DNA of 64,000 bases, from NCBI RefSeq assembly GCF_000278115.1, contig NZ_JH725114.1, positions 189,409 to 253,408 on the forward strand, in the 5' to 3' direction. This DNA is from Bartonella sp. DB5-6 (GTDB lineage Bacteria > Pseudomonadota > Alphaproteobacteria > Rhizobiales > Rhizobiaceae). Under the pieces are notes generated by a model. It searched no databases, was not told the DNA's origin, and saw only the letters and a program-made list of their open reading frames with translations. Each line of letters opens with the position of its first letter. Position 1 is the stretch's first letter. Positions 42,268 through 51,768 of this stretch are shown here, piece after piece. The position numbers were made by a program, and so were the translations under genes.

Positions 42268-42932
42268 AAATACTGTAAATAATTTGTAGTATTTAGGTAA
42301 TAAAATCGTAGTCAGATATTTTCTTATAACTGAGGAAGAAATATAAATTTCTTTTTCGTTGGTATCAGAATGAGTAACATATGTATAAATAACAAGATTT
42401 ATTGCAAATTTGCGAGTTTGTAGAAAAATATTAGATGCAATTCATAGTATAGTTTTTCAGTGTATAAAAATGTTAGCTATCAAAACTTAGAATGTAAATA
42501 TTTTTATGGTAAAAAGTCATCAATTATGCTTTCATGATTTTCCTATAGCTAGAAATCTTTTGTAGGACAAAAAATGATTTTTTCGTGAAAATAAAAATCA
42601 TGCTTCACTAGAAATGTTCCCCATCCATACATTTACATGCTAAATATTATAAACCCAATATCACCAAAAAGAGCTGATGTATTTCATAAATTTAAGCTTA
42701 GGTTTTACATTCTCTACACCATTCTCCGATATACAGAGCTAAACAAAATGAATAACTCATAAAAACACTATACGCTATCTTCAACCTCATGAGTCCAATT
42801 CCTCACTGTTCTAAAACCATCGTCATCAACTTATTAGAAATGTTTCTGGAATGATAAAAAAGGATTTGGATTCATAGTATTGCAATTACCTTTAATATAT
42901 TTACTAATTTTCCTGTTCTTGAATAACATTCT
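42268..42932. other. Non-coding spacer after ppiD
   Basis: About 665 AT-rich bases without a supported open frame on either strand and without a clear terminator. In related rhizobia this is where the trpDC-moaC-moeA genes begin, so it may be a deletion scar, but I see no recognisable remnant. Confidence 0.55.
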
Positions 42933-43799
42933 TTATCTTTGTAATATCTTTGGAAAATTACCGCTTATTGCTGCCCTTGTTATCACCCAATAGCGATGAA
43001 TCAATGGTAAAGTTGCGCTTTCTTGGAAAATTGTAGCTCCTAATTGTACCGCTTTTTGAAGAGATGCTGGTATAATAGCCAATGGAAGAAATGCTGGTTT
43101 AAGCATTCTAGGCAAAGTACTAGAATGCTCGTAAAATTTGCTATAATGCTCTCGCGATAGCTCTATCATAACTTCAACAATGTGACACTTTTGTTTATCA
43201 TTGACATAATTAGAGTCCAAATCCTTTCTATCCACTTCTATAGCCTTTAGCATATCATCAGGTAAATAATATTGATATCGTGACTGCATGAATGATAAAA
43301 GACGCAACACACCACTTAATCCTTGAGCAATTCCTCCATGTTCATAAACATTTGTAAAATCTTGTGCTGCATCAGGATCTAATATCTGACAAGAAAGCTG
43401 TAAAATTATACTCGCTGTCTCCCTACAATAAAATTCGAGATCATGAAGATCTGCTATGGGATTTTGGTAAAGATTTAAAATCTGTGCATCGCAATAACGT
43501 AAAAAAGCTGTCTTAGGTAAATTAAAAAGAGTCATTGCTGTAAACAAATCACTCAAAATCGGATTATTTTTATTTTTTGGTATTTTATTATTAGCGATAG
43601 AATCGTACCACCAACGTAATCGTATCTCACCGATAAGTGGATCATGTACGCTTTCGCGAATACGAGAAACTTCTACATTAAAGGCGTAAAGAGCAGCCAA
43701 TGCTCTACGCTTTTTTTTAGGTGCGAATAAAACAGATATGTAGCGGTCACGATCTGTAGCACGTAAAATACCAAGACAATAAGGAAGAGAATTTACCAT
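42933..43799 (-). CDS. Phytoene/squalene synthase-like protein (NDUFAF6-like)
   Basis: A 288-residue all-helical protein of the trans-isoprenyl synthase fold, closest to the alphaproteobacterial group related to the complex I assembly factor NDUFAF6. Recognisable segments are DRDRYISVLFAPKKKRRALA, LYAFNVEVSRIRESVHDP, GEIRLRWWYDSI and GGIAQGLSGVLRLL. The Asp-rich DxxxD motifs needed for squalene or phytoene synthesis are not visible, so it is probably not a prenyltransferase. In rhizobia it neighbours the Mth938-domain gene; here 1.5 kb of decayed DNA separates them. Confidence 0.78.
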   Translation of the reverse strand: MVNSLPYCLGILRATDRDRYISVLFAPKKKRRALAALYAFNVEVSRIRESVHDPLIGEIRLRWWYDSIANNKIPKNKNNPILSDLFTAMTLFNLPKTAFLRYCDAQILNLYQNPIADLHDLEFYCRETASIILQLSCQILDPDAAQDFTNVYEHGGIAQGLSGVLRLLSFMQSRYQYYLPDDMLKAIEVDRKDLDSNYVNDKQKCHIVEVMIELSREHYSKFYEHSSTLPRMLKPAFLPLAIIPASLQKAVQLGATIFQESATLPLIHRYWVITRAAISGNFPKILQR

Positions 43800-44706
43800 T
43801 CTATGATGCCTCTTAACTTCCTTTTTTAGTAATTAACGTTCTATTTTATTCATATTTAAAAATGATAGATGAGCACATACAGCTAAGAGAATAGAGCTTC
43901 CCAATGTATCTCTACACTGTATTGTGAATTAAAACTTCTTTTCTAGCTATTTTTTAGTCGCATAAAACACCAACGTATTGTTATTTTTAATAAGTTAACC
44001 TCGAGCTATAACATAGCTACTTTAGCATGAAAGTTTATAAATAAGGAAATTATCACGAAGACCTGCCGTTTGCATCTATGTTTCTACTAAAATGAAAAAA
44101 CAGATAATAATTACCTTTAAGCATAAGGAGGACAAATGCATAAAATTTTATTCATTTTTATATGTGACTGAAAAAAACTATTTGCCTTTCAATGTCAGAA
44201 TATCTCGTAGCATCACCTGAAAATTACAAAAGAACTAGATAGAGGAAAAGGTAAAATATTTGAAAAACACTAAACACTATTTAAAAAGTTCGGCATTTAA
44301 TATGCTAACGTCTGTGCACTCAAACCAATTCAAGCGCAATCTGTGCAAAACAAAAAACGTGATAAGAACATGAGAGACGTATGCTATTGAGATTGATGAT
44401 TGAGAAAAAACGTTACCACAATCACCTGATAAAAGGTAATTAGACAGATTTCCATAATAGCTTTATAAAAAAGTAAAACCTTTCAAAAATTATACTTTAC
44501 GTGTTACTTTTTCTCTTTTTTCATCAACTAAAGCACATTCCTTCCTATACTCCTGCACATTATGTATTCAACTCTGTGTCACTTATACCCAGTTCCATAT
44601 CGATTGGTTTCCATAAGTTATTTTTTTGGTATAGCCCCTGTACATTCCCTCAAATACCTATCAACAATAGCTAAAGACTTGCAAAAGTACTTAATATTTT
44701 TAAATA
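43800..44706. other. Non-coding, probably decayed DNA
   Basis: About 900 bases rich in A+T, with stops in all frames and no open frame of useful size. I recognise no gene. It leads directly into the integrase remnant, so some of it may be further decayed integrase or element sequence. Confidence 0.55.
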
Positions 44707-44904
44707 GATAACTGAAAAAAGACCTTTGGAAAATAATCTAGCTTTAAGAGTAAAAAACGAGCTCTCAAAAACAAAAACGGAATGCCTATTTGGATAGAGG
44801 AAGACATTAAGAGACATTATTACAAAAGGCATCATGGTACGCAGGAGTATATTTAGATTGAATTATTTCTGTACATAAACTCAAAGAGAAGGTGATGCAG
44901 TATG
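44707..44904 (+). pseudogene. Remnant of a phage-type tyrosine recombinase (integrase)
   Basis: Fragments in two plus-strand frames resemble the middle of rhizobial site-specific integrases. One frame reads ENNLALRVKNELSKTKT, like the NPA..VK..KSKTDG segment. After a +1/-1 shift near 44770 the next reads NGMPIWIEEDIKRHYYKRHH then GTQEYI, a stop, and IELFLYINSKRR. This tracks the family's DGFHTWTEEEI...RHPVGT, LALLLYTGQRR stretch including the arginine-containing catalytic segment. At least one frameshift and two in-frame stops make it dead. It is the only mobile-element trace in the window. Confidence 0.6.
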
Positions 44905-45319
44905 AATTGTTTAAAAAATAGATAAATGATATCATTTATCTAATATCTAAAGAGAGAAAAGTAAATTTTAAACAAATGCCTTTCTTCCTATTCTACCTAA
45001 ATTAGCGAAAATTATTAAAATTAATCTTATCGGACTTGAAACATTCAGTGGGAGCAAAACGGCAAAAAGCTAACCAAAACAAGCTTTAGCGCCTGTTTTA
45101 TAATAATTGTACTTAAGCAGATATAAAGAAATCACCGCAGAGCTTTAAACAATCAGCAATAACACGCACAGCAAACTCACAACTCAAAGTTATTTTTGGT
45201 TAAATGGATAATGGTATACCATCTCTTATACAAAATACGCTAATTATAAATTCACTCTTGAACCAATCAAAAGCTCTATAGAATCAATAACATGTAATTC
45301 TATTGTATTAAATAATCCA
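44905..45319. other. Non-coding spacer downstream of integrase remnant
   Basis: About 415 AT-rich bases with no supported gene; the 3' half of the former integrase would be expected here, but I cannot align it. Confidence 0.5.
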
Positions 45320-45706
45320 TCACTCTACCGCAAATAATAATGCAGCAACTGCACGATCTTCAGCTAACAAAACATTAAATGTACGCACAGCTGCACCCGT
45401 ACTCATTGTATCTGATGAAATACGCTTTTTCCATAAAAGCATCCGTAACTCTTCAGGTAATCGCAACAATTCAACACCAGTACCTATTAACAAAACTTCG
45501 ATCTCAGATGATTCTTCTAAAACACGAGATATATCCTGTTGCGTGGGAATAGGTCCTACCATATCAATACCATAAATACCTGATGGTACACAAACAATAG
45601 ACCCCCTATGAGACATATCAGCAAAACGAAACCCACCATTTCCATAAGCATCAATAGGTGCACGTCTTGGGAAATGTGCTTCACGGATTTGAATTGCATG
45701 AAACAT
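45320..45706 (-). CDS. Mth938-like (DUF498/NDUFAF3-related) domain protein
   Basis: A 128-residue protein of the Mth938/NDUFAF3 family. Motifs are REAHFPRRAPIDAYGNGGFR, GSIVCVPSGIYGIDMV, EVLLIGTGVELLRLPEELR and the closing STGAAVRTFNVLLAEDRAVA. The mitochondrial homologue assists complex I assembly. In alphaproteobacteria the gene usually follows yajC-secD-secF; here it stands near yajC without secDF between. Its pairing in the same region with the NDUFAF6-like gene is common and suggests a shared respiratory assembly role. Confidence 0.88.
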   Translation of the reverse strand: MFHAIQIREAHFPRRAPIDAYGNGGFRFADMSHRGSIVCVPSGIYGIDMVGPIPTQQDISRVLEESSEIEVLLIGTGVELLRLPEELRMLLWKKRISSDTMSTGAAVRTFNVLLAEDRAVAALLFAVE

Positions 45707-46189
45707 AAAGAAGCATCCCTCATTAAAAAAACAATTACGTTTTTCTTCTCCCCTTAAAAGTCAGAAAAGGGTTTGTAATAAACGTTGATACACTAATCAT
45801 AACCTATATAGCACAATATCTACGCAAAATCTTTTATGAAAAAGACCGCCTTGGTAACACAATCAATATATGAAAAGTTTGCAATAAATTGTCGTTAAAT
45901 ACCACATTTATTGAAACAGATCATCCCTTTAAAAAACTATGCTTAACCTATTCGTTCGAAAAAATCTTCATCACACAAAAAAACGATAACATCATTCACA
46001 GAATAGAACAATTTGCAGCAATATCTTAAAAATGAAATAAATACTTAATAGTCTGTAGAAAATAAACAAAATATTATGTTCATTTATTGACTATGATACT
46101 TTCCCTACAATGAAATTGTCCTTTATCCAAAATCCCTCCTTTTTTATAAAAATATATTGTAAAAAAACATAACAAACTGCAATTATACT
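45707..46189. other. Non-coding spacer where secDF is usually found
   Basis: About 480 bases without open frames or recognisable remnant. In rhizobia secD and secF (or a fused gene, about 2.5 kb) lie between yajC and the Mth938 gene. No SecD/SecF-like peptide could be recognised here on either strand. Confidence 0.55.
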
Positions 46190-46642
46190 CTAAGATTCAT
46201 TTTTCTTTGATACAGCTTTTTTCTCTTTAAATGCACTCACATTTTCTTTCGTTGTAGTTTTAGATTTAGACTTTTGTAGTGTTTTTGTTTTAGTATTAAA
46301 TTTTGATTTTTTTTCTGCAATAGGTTCACCTTTAACGCGAACATCAGCTAATGTTGAACGGATAACGCGAATATATATACCATCACCAATTTCAACCTCT
46401 AACTCACCACTCTCATCGTAAACTTTCGTAATCTTGCCGATAATACCACCGCCGGTTATAACTGTATCACCACGACGCACAGCATTAAGCATTTCTTGGC
46501 GTTTTTTCATTTGTGCACGCTGTGGACGAATTATAAAAAAATACATAATTGCAAAAACTAAAATGAACGGAACAAAATTAACAAGTGAGGTCCCACTAGA
46601 AACACCGCCTGCAACTTGAGCATAAGCGTTAGTAATAAACAT
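46190..46642 (-). CDS. yajC: Preprotein translocase accessory subunit YajC
   Basis: YajC is a single-span inner-membrane protein that associates with SecDF and SecYEG. The 150-residue product has a membrane helix (about 23-40, VPFILVFAIMYFFIIRPQRAQ) and the conserved MKKRQEMLNAVRRGDTVITGGGI and GDGIYIRVIRSTLADV. A Lys/Ser/Thr-rich C-terminal tail (about 105-150) is longer than in E. coli. It lies downstream of the nlpD-like gene as in other rhizobia. Confidence 0.93.
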   Translation of the reverse strand: MFITNAYAQVAGGVSSGTSLVNFVPFILVFAIMYFFIIRPQRAQMKKRQEMLNAVRRGDTVITGGGIIGKITKVYDESGELEVEIGDGIYIRVIRSTLADVRVKGEPIAEKKSKFNTKTKTLQKSKSKTTTKENVSAFKEKKAVSKKNES

Positions 46643-47036
46643 TTTTATCTCCTATAGATTAAACTTCAGGTACTTCTTACTTTAACTAAAATAAACCTTT
46701 GGCTTAGAAAAAAAGCTTTTCTAGAGGATCTCTCATACAAAGCGATAAATACATAATGTAATCACAACCTTATAGGAAGGTAATAAATCTTTAAGAGATA
46801 GAAGGCAACGGACAAAAACTTCTTAAGAACAGATTTATTTTTATATCATTAAATATAGACATTCTCACTCATCGGAAAAATAAATGATACAAAATATTTT
46901 CTCTCCCTGCTAATGATCCTATCCAGACGTTCTTCTCAGACTTGTGTCTTTTTCCGTCAAAATACTCTTGATTTAATAAATTCGATTATTTTAAAGCCAT
47001 ATAGACTACAGATTTTCAAAATAAAGCCATTATGAG
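46643..47036. other. Non-coding spacer between nlpD-like gene and yajC
   Basis: About 390 AT-rich bases. No gene, tRNA or strong terminator seen. Confidence 0.55.
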
Positions 47037-48215
47037 TTAATTTTCTAGATACTTGATAGGATTGACAGGTAATGAATTCTTACGCACCTCAAAATAAACA
47101 CGCGGAGTTTTAACATTTCCTGAAACACCAGACTTAGCAATCTCATCTCCACGTCGTACCCTTTGTCCTTTCTCAACAATAAGCTTACTGTTACATCCAT
47201 AAATAGTAATAATATTGTTTTCATGTCGAATCATAACAACATTGCCGAGCTCTTTTAACCCATCACTCGCATAGATAACAACACCATTTTCCGCTGCTTT
47301 TACCGATGAACCTTCCGGCACAGCAATATCTATTCCTCGATTAGTTGTTGTTCCTTTTTTCTGACCAAACTGGCTTAATAAACGCCCTCGCACCGGCCAA
47401 CGCATTTTAGAAATTCCTGTGGCTTGCGGAGTAACAATATTATTAGTACTCATAATCGTATCTGACAAACCAGTTTCGTTACTCGATTGCATCATCTGCC
47501 TAGAAGAATTTTTCTCAATACTTGAACTATTCATCTTAGTAGAAGGGAGAGTTGTTACAGGAGCTTTATATATAGGAAGAGGCTTCTTGTGTTTTATGGA
47601 AGATGTAACTTGAGACTGAAATGAAGTTTCTGTTGTTGATGCCGTCGCCAAATCATCATTGTGGGTGTTCGAAATTGCTAGCGTGCGCCTACTTGGGATC
47701 ATAAGGAGCTGCCCGATATAGATGGAACTACTTTTTATACCATTTGCTAATTTTAATGCTTCAACACTGATCCCTATTTGCCGCGCAATGCTTAACAATG
47801 TATCCCCACTCTGGACAATATAAGTATTTCGCCGAAGAATAGGAGAATTATCCATTTGTGAACGGGAAAGCGTTCCAAGATTTCGCGGCGGAGCCCCCAT
47901 AATTTGACCATCAGAAGAAGGCCCCTCGCCCTGTTGTGGAGAATTATACGGGGCATTATCATCGGCCAATGAACCACCAGTTGCCTCTACAGGTGGCAAT
48001 TCTGTACTTTGTATCATGCCACCGTACGATAGCATTCGCGGATCTGCAAGCGCAGTTGTGGACACATTTAACCGAGTAGATACCGCACGATTAGAGAAAA
48101 TATTATTGAAACGCTGCATACCAGAACTACACCCCGTAAAAATCATTATCATCGCTAAAAAAGCTATTTTCTGCAAATTATGCCGGAAAATATTACCCAA
48201 AACTTTTAAACACAT
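47037..48215 (-). CDS. NlpD-like LysM/M23 lipoprotein, degenerate peptidase
   Basis: A cell-wall hydrolase activator of the NlpD/LytM type. The product (392 residues from the ATG at 48215; a GTG at 48227 is possible) has a lipoprotein signal with lipobox IFTGC. A Ser/Asn-rich region precedes a LysM domain (about 130-175: YIVQSGDTLLSIARQIGISV), a second low-complexity linker and a C-terminal M23 domain (about 270-390). The zinc ligands of active M23 peptidases are all replaced (NRGIDIAVPEG, YGCNSKL, RVYFEVRKN), so it should activate amidases rather than cut peptidoglycan itself. Confidence 0.88.
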   Translation of the reverse strand: MCLKVLGNIFRHNLQKIAFLAMIMIFTGCSSGMQRFNNIFSNRAVSTRLNVSTTALADPRMLSYGGMIQSTELPPVEATGGSLADDNAPYNSPQQGEGPSSDGQIMGAPPRNLGTLSRSQMDNSPILRRNTYIVQSGDTLLSIARQIGISVEALKLANGIKSSSIYIGQLLMIPSRRTLAISNTHNDDLATASTTETSFQSQVTSSIKHKKPLPIYKAPVTTLPSTKMNSSSIEKNSSRQMMQSSNETGLSDTIMSTNNIVTPQATGISKMRWPVRGRLLSQFGQKKGTTTNRGIDIAVPEGSSVKAAENGVVIYASDGLKELGNVVMIRHENNIITIYGCNSKLIVEKGQRVRRGDEIAKSGVSGNVKTPRVYFEVRKNSLPVNPIKYLEN

Positions 48216-48365
48216 AGTTTTGCTCACTCATCAACACTCAACTCACTCTATTAAAGCTTTGTAATATTACCTAAGAGTTAAAATTAGATATTTTATTCAT
48301 AAATATCTTTATAATAAGCTCAAAATGGATTTATCTAGTTTGCGTAGTACTTTAAATTTAGAAAA

Positions 48366-49025
48366 TTAAAGTGTCTCCGCAAGACCTTTAATAAAGGGTT
48401 GATAGCGCACTTGAAACATTTCTAAGCACTGAAATTGACTGCCAATTTTTGTATAGCGCCTCACCGTTTGTACCCCCTCATCAGGTCCTATAGCTTGAAT
48501 AAGAATCCCATTTTCAGCTAAAAGTTCTAAAAATTCCTTTGGTTCATCGGAACGTGAGGGCCAAATAAGAATACGATCAAATACCCCCAAACCTGTAACA
48601 GTACAGCTTCCATCAACTTGCCGCACAATAATATTTTCAAGTCCCAAAGTTTGAAATTTTTGCCGTGCTAAATCAACAAGTGTTTTATAACGGTCAATTG
48701 TTGTCACACGTCCACTCAGACACGCCATAAGGGCAGTACAAAAACCAGACCCTGTACCAATTTCTAAAACACGATGCTTTTTTTTCAACGATAACGCAGA
48801 AAGAATCAAGAGCTGCTCTTCCAAACGCTCAATATATTCACCACACTCAATGGGAATAACTTTATTATCATAAGCACTGTTAAGCCAAGGAGAAGCAACA
48901 AACTGTTGACGCGGAATCTTTTCAAATGCCGCAAAAAAGCGAACATCATCAATTCCTTTGCTACGCATTTTCAGCACAAGGCAAGCCAATTCCTCACGAA
49001 ATCGTAAAATACCCTTTTGCCCCAT
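48366..49025 (-). CDS. pcm: Protein-L-isoaspartate O-methyltransferase
   Basis: PCM repairs isoaspartyl residues in ageing proteins using SAM. The 219-residue product (ATG at 49025) has the N-terminal FEKIPRQQFVASPWLNSAYD, the SAM motif I HRVLEIGTGSGFCTALMA, VTTIDRYKTLVDLA and a C-terminal substrate lid. The frame is open upstream to a GTG at 49070, but that would overlap the surE-like stub. In rhizobia the order is serS-surE-pcm-nlpD, which this copy follows apart from surE. Confidence 0.88.
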   Translation of the reverse strand: MGQKGILRFREELACLVLKMRSKGIDDVRFFAAFEKIPRQQFVASPWLNSAYDNKVIPIECGEYIERLEEQLLILSALSLKKKHRVLEIGTGSGFCTALMACLSGRVTTIDRYKTLVDLARQKFQTLGLENIIVRQVDGSCTVTGLGVFDRILIWPSRSDEPKEFLELLAENGILIQAIGPDEGVQTVRRYTKIGSQFQCLEMFQVRYQPFIKGLAETL

Positions 49026-49029
49026 AGTA

Positions 49030-49137
49030 TCATTCGATCTCCAATGAAGTAGTACTCTTATCGTAAGCACAAATCATTTCTTTTAAAATGACAAAATCGT
49101 GCATTTGAATGCCATTATTTTTCAGAAATGAACGCAT
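49030..49137 (-). pseudogene. Probable remnant of surE between serS and pcm
   Basis: A 35-codon frame starts at the ATG at 49137 with GGAG 8 bases upstream and ends 4 bases before pcm. Its first residues, MRSFLKNNGIQ, resemble the SurE N-terminus (MRILLTNDDGI), with the two catalytic aspartates lost. The rest (MHDFVILKEMICAYDKS...) is unlike SurE. Since surE normally stands exactly here in rhizobia, I read it as the two ends of surE joined by a large internal deletion. The match is short, so this is inference. Confidence 0.5.
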
Positions 49138-49159
49138 ATTCAGTTCTCCTTTGATAAAA

Positions 49160-50437
49160 TTAAGCAGCAATACAACGCATACCCCTCATATAGGGTTGTA
49201 AAACATCTGGAACAATAATTGATCCATCAGCCTGCTGATAATTCTCAAGAATAGCGATAAGACAACGTCCAATAGCCGTACCAGAACCATTAAGACTATG
49301 GATAAAGTGCAATGTTTTATCACCTTCTTTACGATATCGAGCATTCATGCGCCGCCCTTGAAAATCTCCACAAACTGAACAACTGGAAATTTCACGATAG
49401 CATCCTTGTCCCGGCAGCCAAACCTCAATGTCATAAGTTTTACGTGCAGCAAATCCCATATCACCCGTAGAAAGAACCACCGTACGAAAAGGCAAACCAA
49501 GACGTTTTAACACATCTTCTGCACATTCTGTCATACGTTCCAGTTCCATTAAAGATTGCTCTTCAGTAGTAATCGATACCATTTCTACCTTCCAAAACTG
49601 GTGTTGACGCAACATACCACGAGTGTCACGGCCTGCAGATCCTGCCTCTGAACGAAAACAGGGAGTCAAAGAAGAAAATCTCAGTGGCAAATCTGATATC
49701 TCAAGAATTTCATTGTTTACCAAATTGGTTAACGGTACTTCTGCTGTAGAAATAAGCCATCGACCATCCGTCGTCCGAAAAAGATCTTCAGCAAATTTTG
49801 GCAACTGAGCAGCTCCGAAAACAATCTCATCACGAACAAGAAAAGGCACCGAAACCTCTGTATAACCATGCTCATTAACATGCACATCAAGCATAAATTG
49901 GCCCAATGCACGTTCAAGCCGTGCTAATGCTCCTGAAAGTACCGTAAAGCGCGTCCCTGATAAACGACTTGCGCGCTCAAAATCCATCTGCTTGAGATTT
50001 TGACCAAGATCAAAATGTTCCTTTGGTGTAAAATCAAATGTCGGAGGCGTACCAAAATGCCGCATAACAACATTATCACTTTCATCTTTACCCTTTGGAA
50101 CATCGTCCAATGGAACATTGGGGAGCGAAGAAAGAGCCTTCTCAAAATGCTCTGTTAAACGCTTTTCTTCTGCTGTAGCCGAAGAAAGAAAAGCTTTAAT
50201 TTCTTCAACCTCAGCTCTAAGGTTTTCAGCCATTTTCTGATCACATGCTGCTAAAGCCCGCCCTATTTCTTTTGAAGCCGCATTGCGACGCTCCTGTGCC
50301 AATTGTACTTTAGCAACATGCGACCGGCGTTCAAGATCAAGTTTTATTAATCTTTCTGATTGCGGCTCAATACCTCTCTTTGCCAAAGCTGCATCTAATT
50401 TCTCAGGGTGTTCACGAATCCACTTAATATCAAGCAT
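49160..50437 (-). CDS. serS: Seryl-tRNA synthetase
   Basis: SerS charges tRNA-Ser. The 425-residue product (ATG at 50437 behind GAGGAA) has the N-terminal coiled-coil tRNA arm (about 25-105). The class II catalytic core shows motif 2 [20 protein letters not shown] and FWKVEMVSI, and motif 3 [20 protein letters not shown]. Full length and intact, directly downstream of the broken tatC. Confidence 0.97.
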   Translation of the reverse strand: MLDIKWIREHPEKLDAALAKRGIEPQSERLIKLDLERRSHVAKVQLAQERRNAASKEIGRALAACDQKMAENLRAEVEEIKAFLSSATAEEKRLTEHFEKALSSLPNVPLDDVPKGKDESDNVVMRHFGTPPTFDFTPKEHFDLGQNLKQMDFERASRLSGTRFTVLSGALARLERALGQFMLDVHVNEHGYTEVSVPFLVRDEIVFGAAQLPKFAEDLFRTTDGRWLISTAEVPLTNLVNNEILEISDLPLRFSSLTPCFRSEAGSAGRDTRGMLRQHQFWKVEMVSITTEEQSLMELERMTECAEDVLKRLGLPFRTVVLSTGDMGFAARKTYDIEVWLPGQGCYREISSCSVCGDFQGRRMNARYRKEGDKTLHFIHSLNGSGTAIGRCLIAILENYQQADGSIIVPDVLQPYMRGMRCIAA

Positions 50438-50497
50438 CAAAATTCCTCATTTGCATCGTTTCTATTCGTTTCCTATCAGACAAGATATAAACTTCTT

Positions 50498-51281
50498 TTA
50501 AAAGAATTTTTTTCTCTTTTCTATACAGTAAGCAATTAAAATTGAGAGCTCGTAAAGAACTGTCGTTGGTAAGGCTACTGCAAACATAATAAAAAAAATC
50601 CGAGGGAGTTATTATCACCGCAATTATAAAAGAAAGAAGAATAGCCCGCTTTCGTTTAGATACCAAACCATGAGACGTTAAAAGTCGAACTCTCGTTAAA
50701 AGACTGGTTACAAGAGGTAATTGAAAAATCAAACCAAAAATCAGAATAAATGATATCATAAAGCTCAAATAATCAGAGATACGGACTATAAACTCTATTC
50801 TTAAATGTACGTCCGGAAAAAATTGCTGAGAAAGGTTAAACCAAAGCATTAGTGGTGCCAACAGGGCATAAACAAATACCCCTCCAATACAAAATAAAAT
50901 CTGTACACCAATGAGAAATGGTAAAAAAGCTATACGCTCTTTTTTATAAAGTCCTAGTGCAATAAAGCTATAAAACTGCAAAGCTGTATAGAGAAACGAC
51001 AAAATAGCTGCTCCAAAAGCAGCGAGTTTCATCTTCGTTAAAAAAGTTTCTCATACTTGTATTGATTGCAAAACGAATACTCTCAGGATTATCACCTGAT
51101 ATTTTCATTGCCCACTGATAAGGCCATATCAAAAAATTTAAAATATAATCTTTGACAAAAAAGCACATCATAAAAGCTATTAAAAATGCGATCAGAACAG
51201 CAATAATTCGCTGACGAAATTCAATCAAATATTCTAAAAGGGGAGCCGTATTGGCCTCAACCTCACTTTCTTAACAGTCAT
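50498..51281 (-). pseudogene. tatC: tatC pseudogene (multiple frameshifts)
   Basis: TatC is the multi-span receptor of the twin-arginine translocase. Its sequence is spread over different minus-strand frames. The N-terminus NTAPLLEYLIEFRQRIIAVL has no start in frame: the ATG at 51281 is out of phase, and a stop separates them. After about 51050 the frame changes to ETFLTKMKLAAFGAAILSF and continues GLYKKERIAFLPFL. Near 50590, at a run of seven T, the frame changes again to FFIMFAVALPTTVLYELSIL. At least three lesions make an intact TatC impossible without corrections. Confidence 0.88.
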
Positions 51282-51320
51282 GACATATTATCTTTATAAG
51301 TTACAGTAATGCTTCCAGAG

Positions 51321-51710
51321 CTACGAGAACCTATGGATACCGTTAAATCTTCGTTGGCTTTGTGCTGTCCACATCTCAAAGTTTTTCTCTTTTTCTAATT
51401 TATGGTGCGTTATCTTTATATCAAAATTGTCGCGGTTGTGCCCTACTGCATTATGAATAGGATTAAAGGGCTCTGTTAACTCCTTACTGAAATTAAAGTC
51501 ATTGATATTCGATAGTGGCTTTTTCAAATCATCGAATTCAACTTGTCTCATTGCATCATCAAACTGGTCACGAAATTTATTTATTGTTGAACGCACATAA
51601 GCTATTGCCTTTGCTATTGTCCTTAGCATTTTAGGTAAATCTTTTAGCTCAACTACAATGATGAGAATAACTAAGATCACAAGAAACTCTGGCCCATCAA
51701 TCCCAAACAT
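51321..51710 (-). CDS. tatB: TatB-like protein in a decaying Tat locus
   Basis: TatB pairs with TatC as substrate receptor. The 129-residue frame is open and begins MFGIDGPEFLVILVILIIVV, one membrane helix. An amphipathic helix follows (KDLPKMLRTIAKAIAYVRST, then FRDQFDDAMRQVEFDD). The Gly-Pro hinge expected between the helices (VGPKDLP) is replaced by ELKDLP. With tatA and tatC disrupted on either side, it probably has no partner and is drifting. The open frame itself could still be translated. Confidence 0.7.
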   Translation of the reverse strand: MFGIDGPEFLVILVILIIVVELKDLPKMLRTIAKAIAYVRSTINKFRDQFDDAMRQVEFDDLKKPLSNINDFNFSKELTEPFNPIHNAVGHNRDNFDIKITHHKLEKEKNFEMWTAQSQRRFNGIHRFS

Positions 51711-51768
51711 TGCTTATACTCAACTTTCTCATTTAAAAGAATAATGCATAATTATGATCGCGTCTTTT

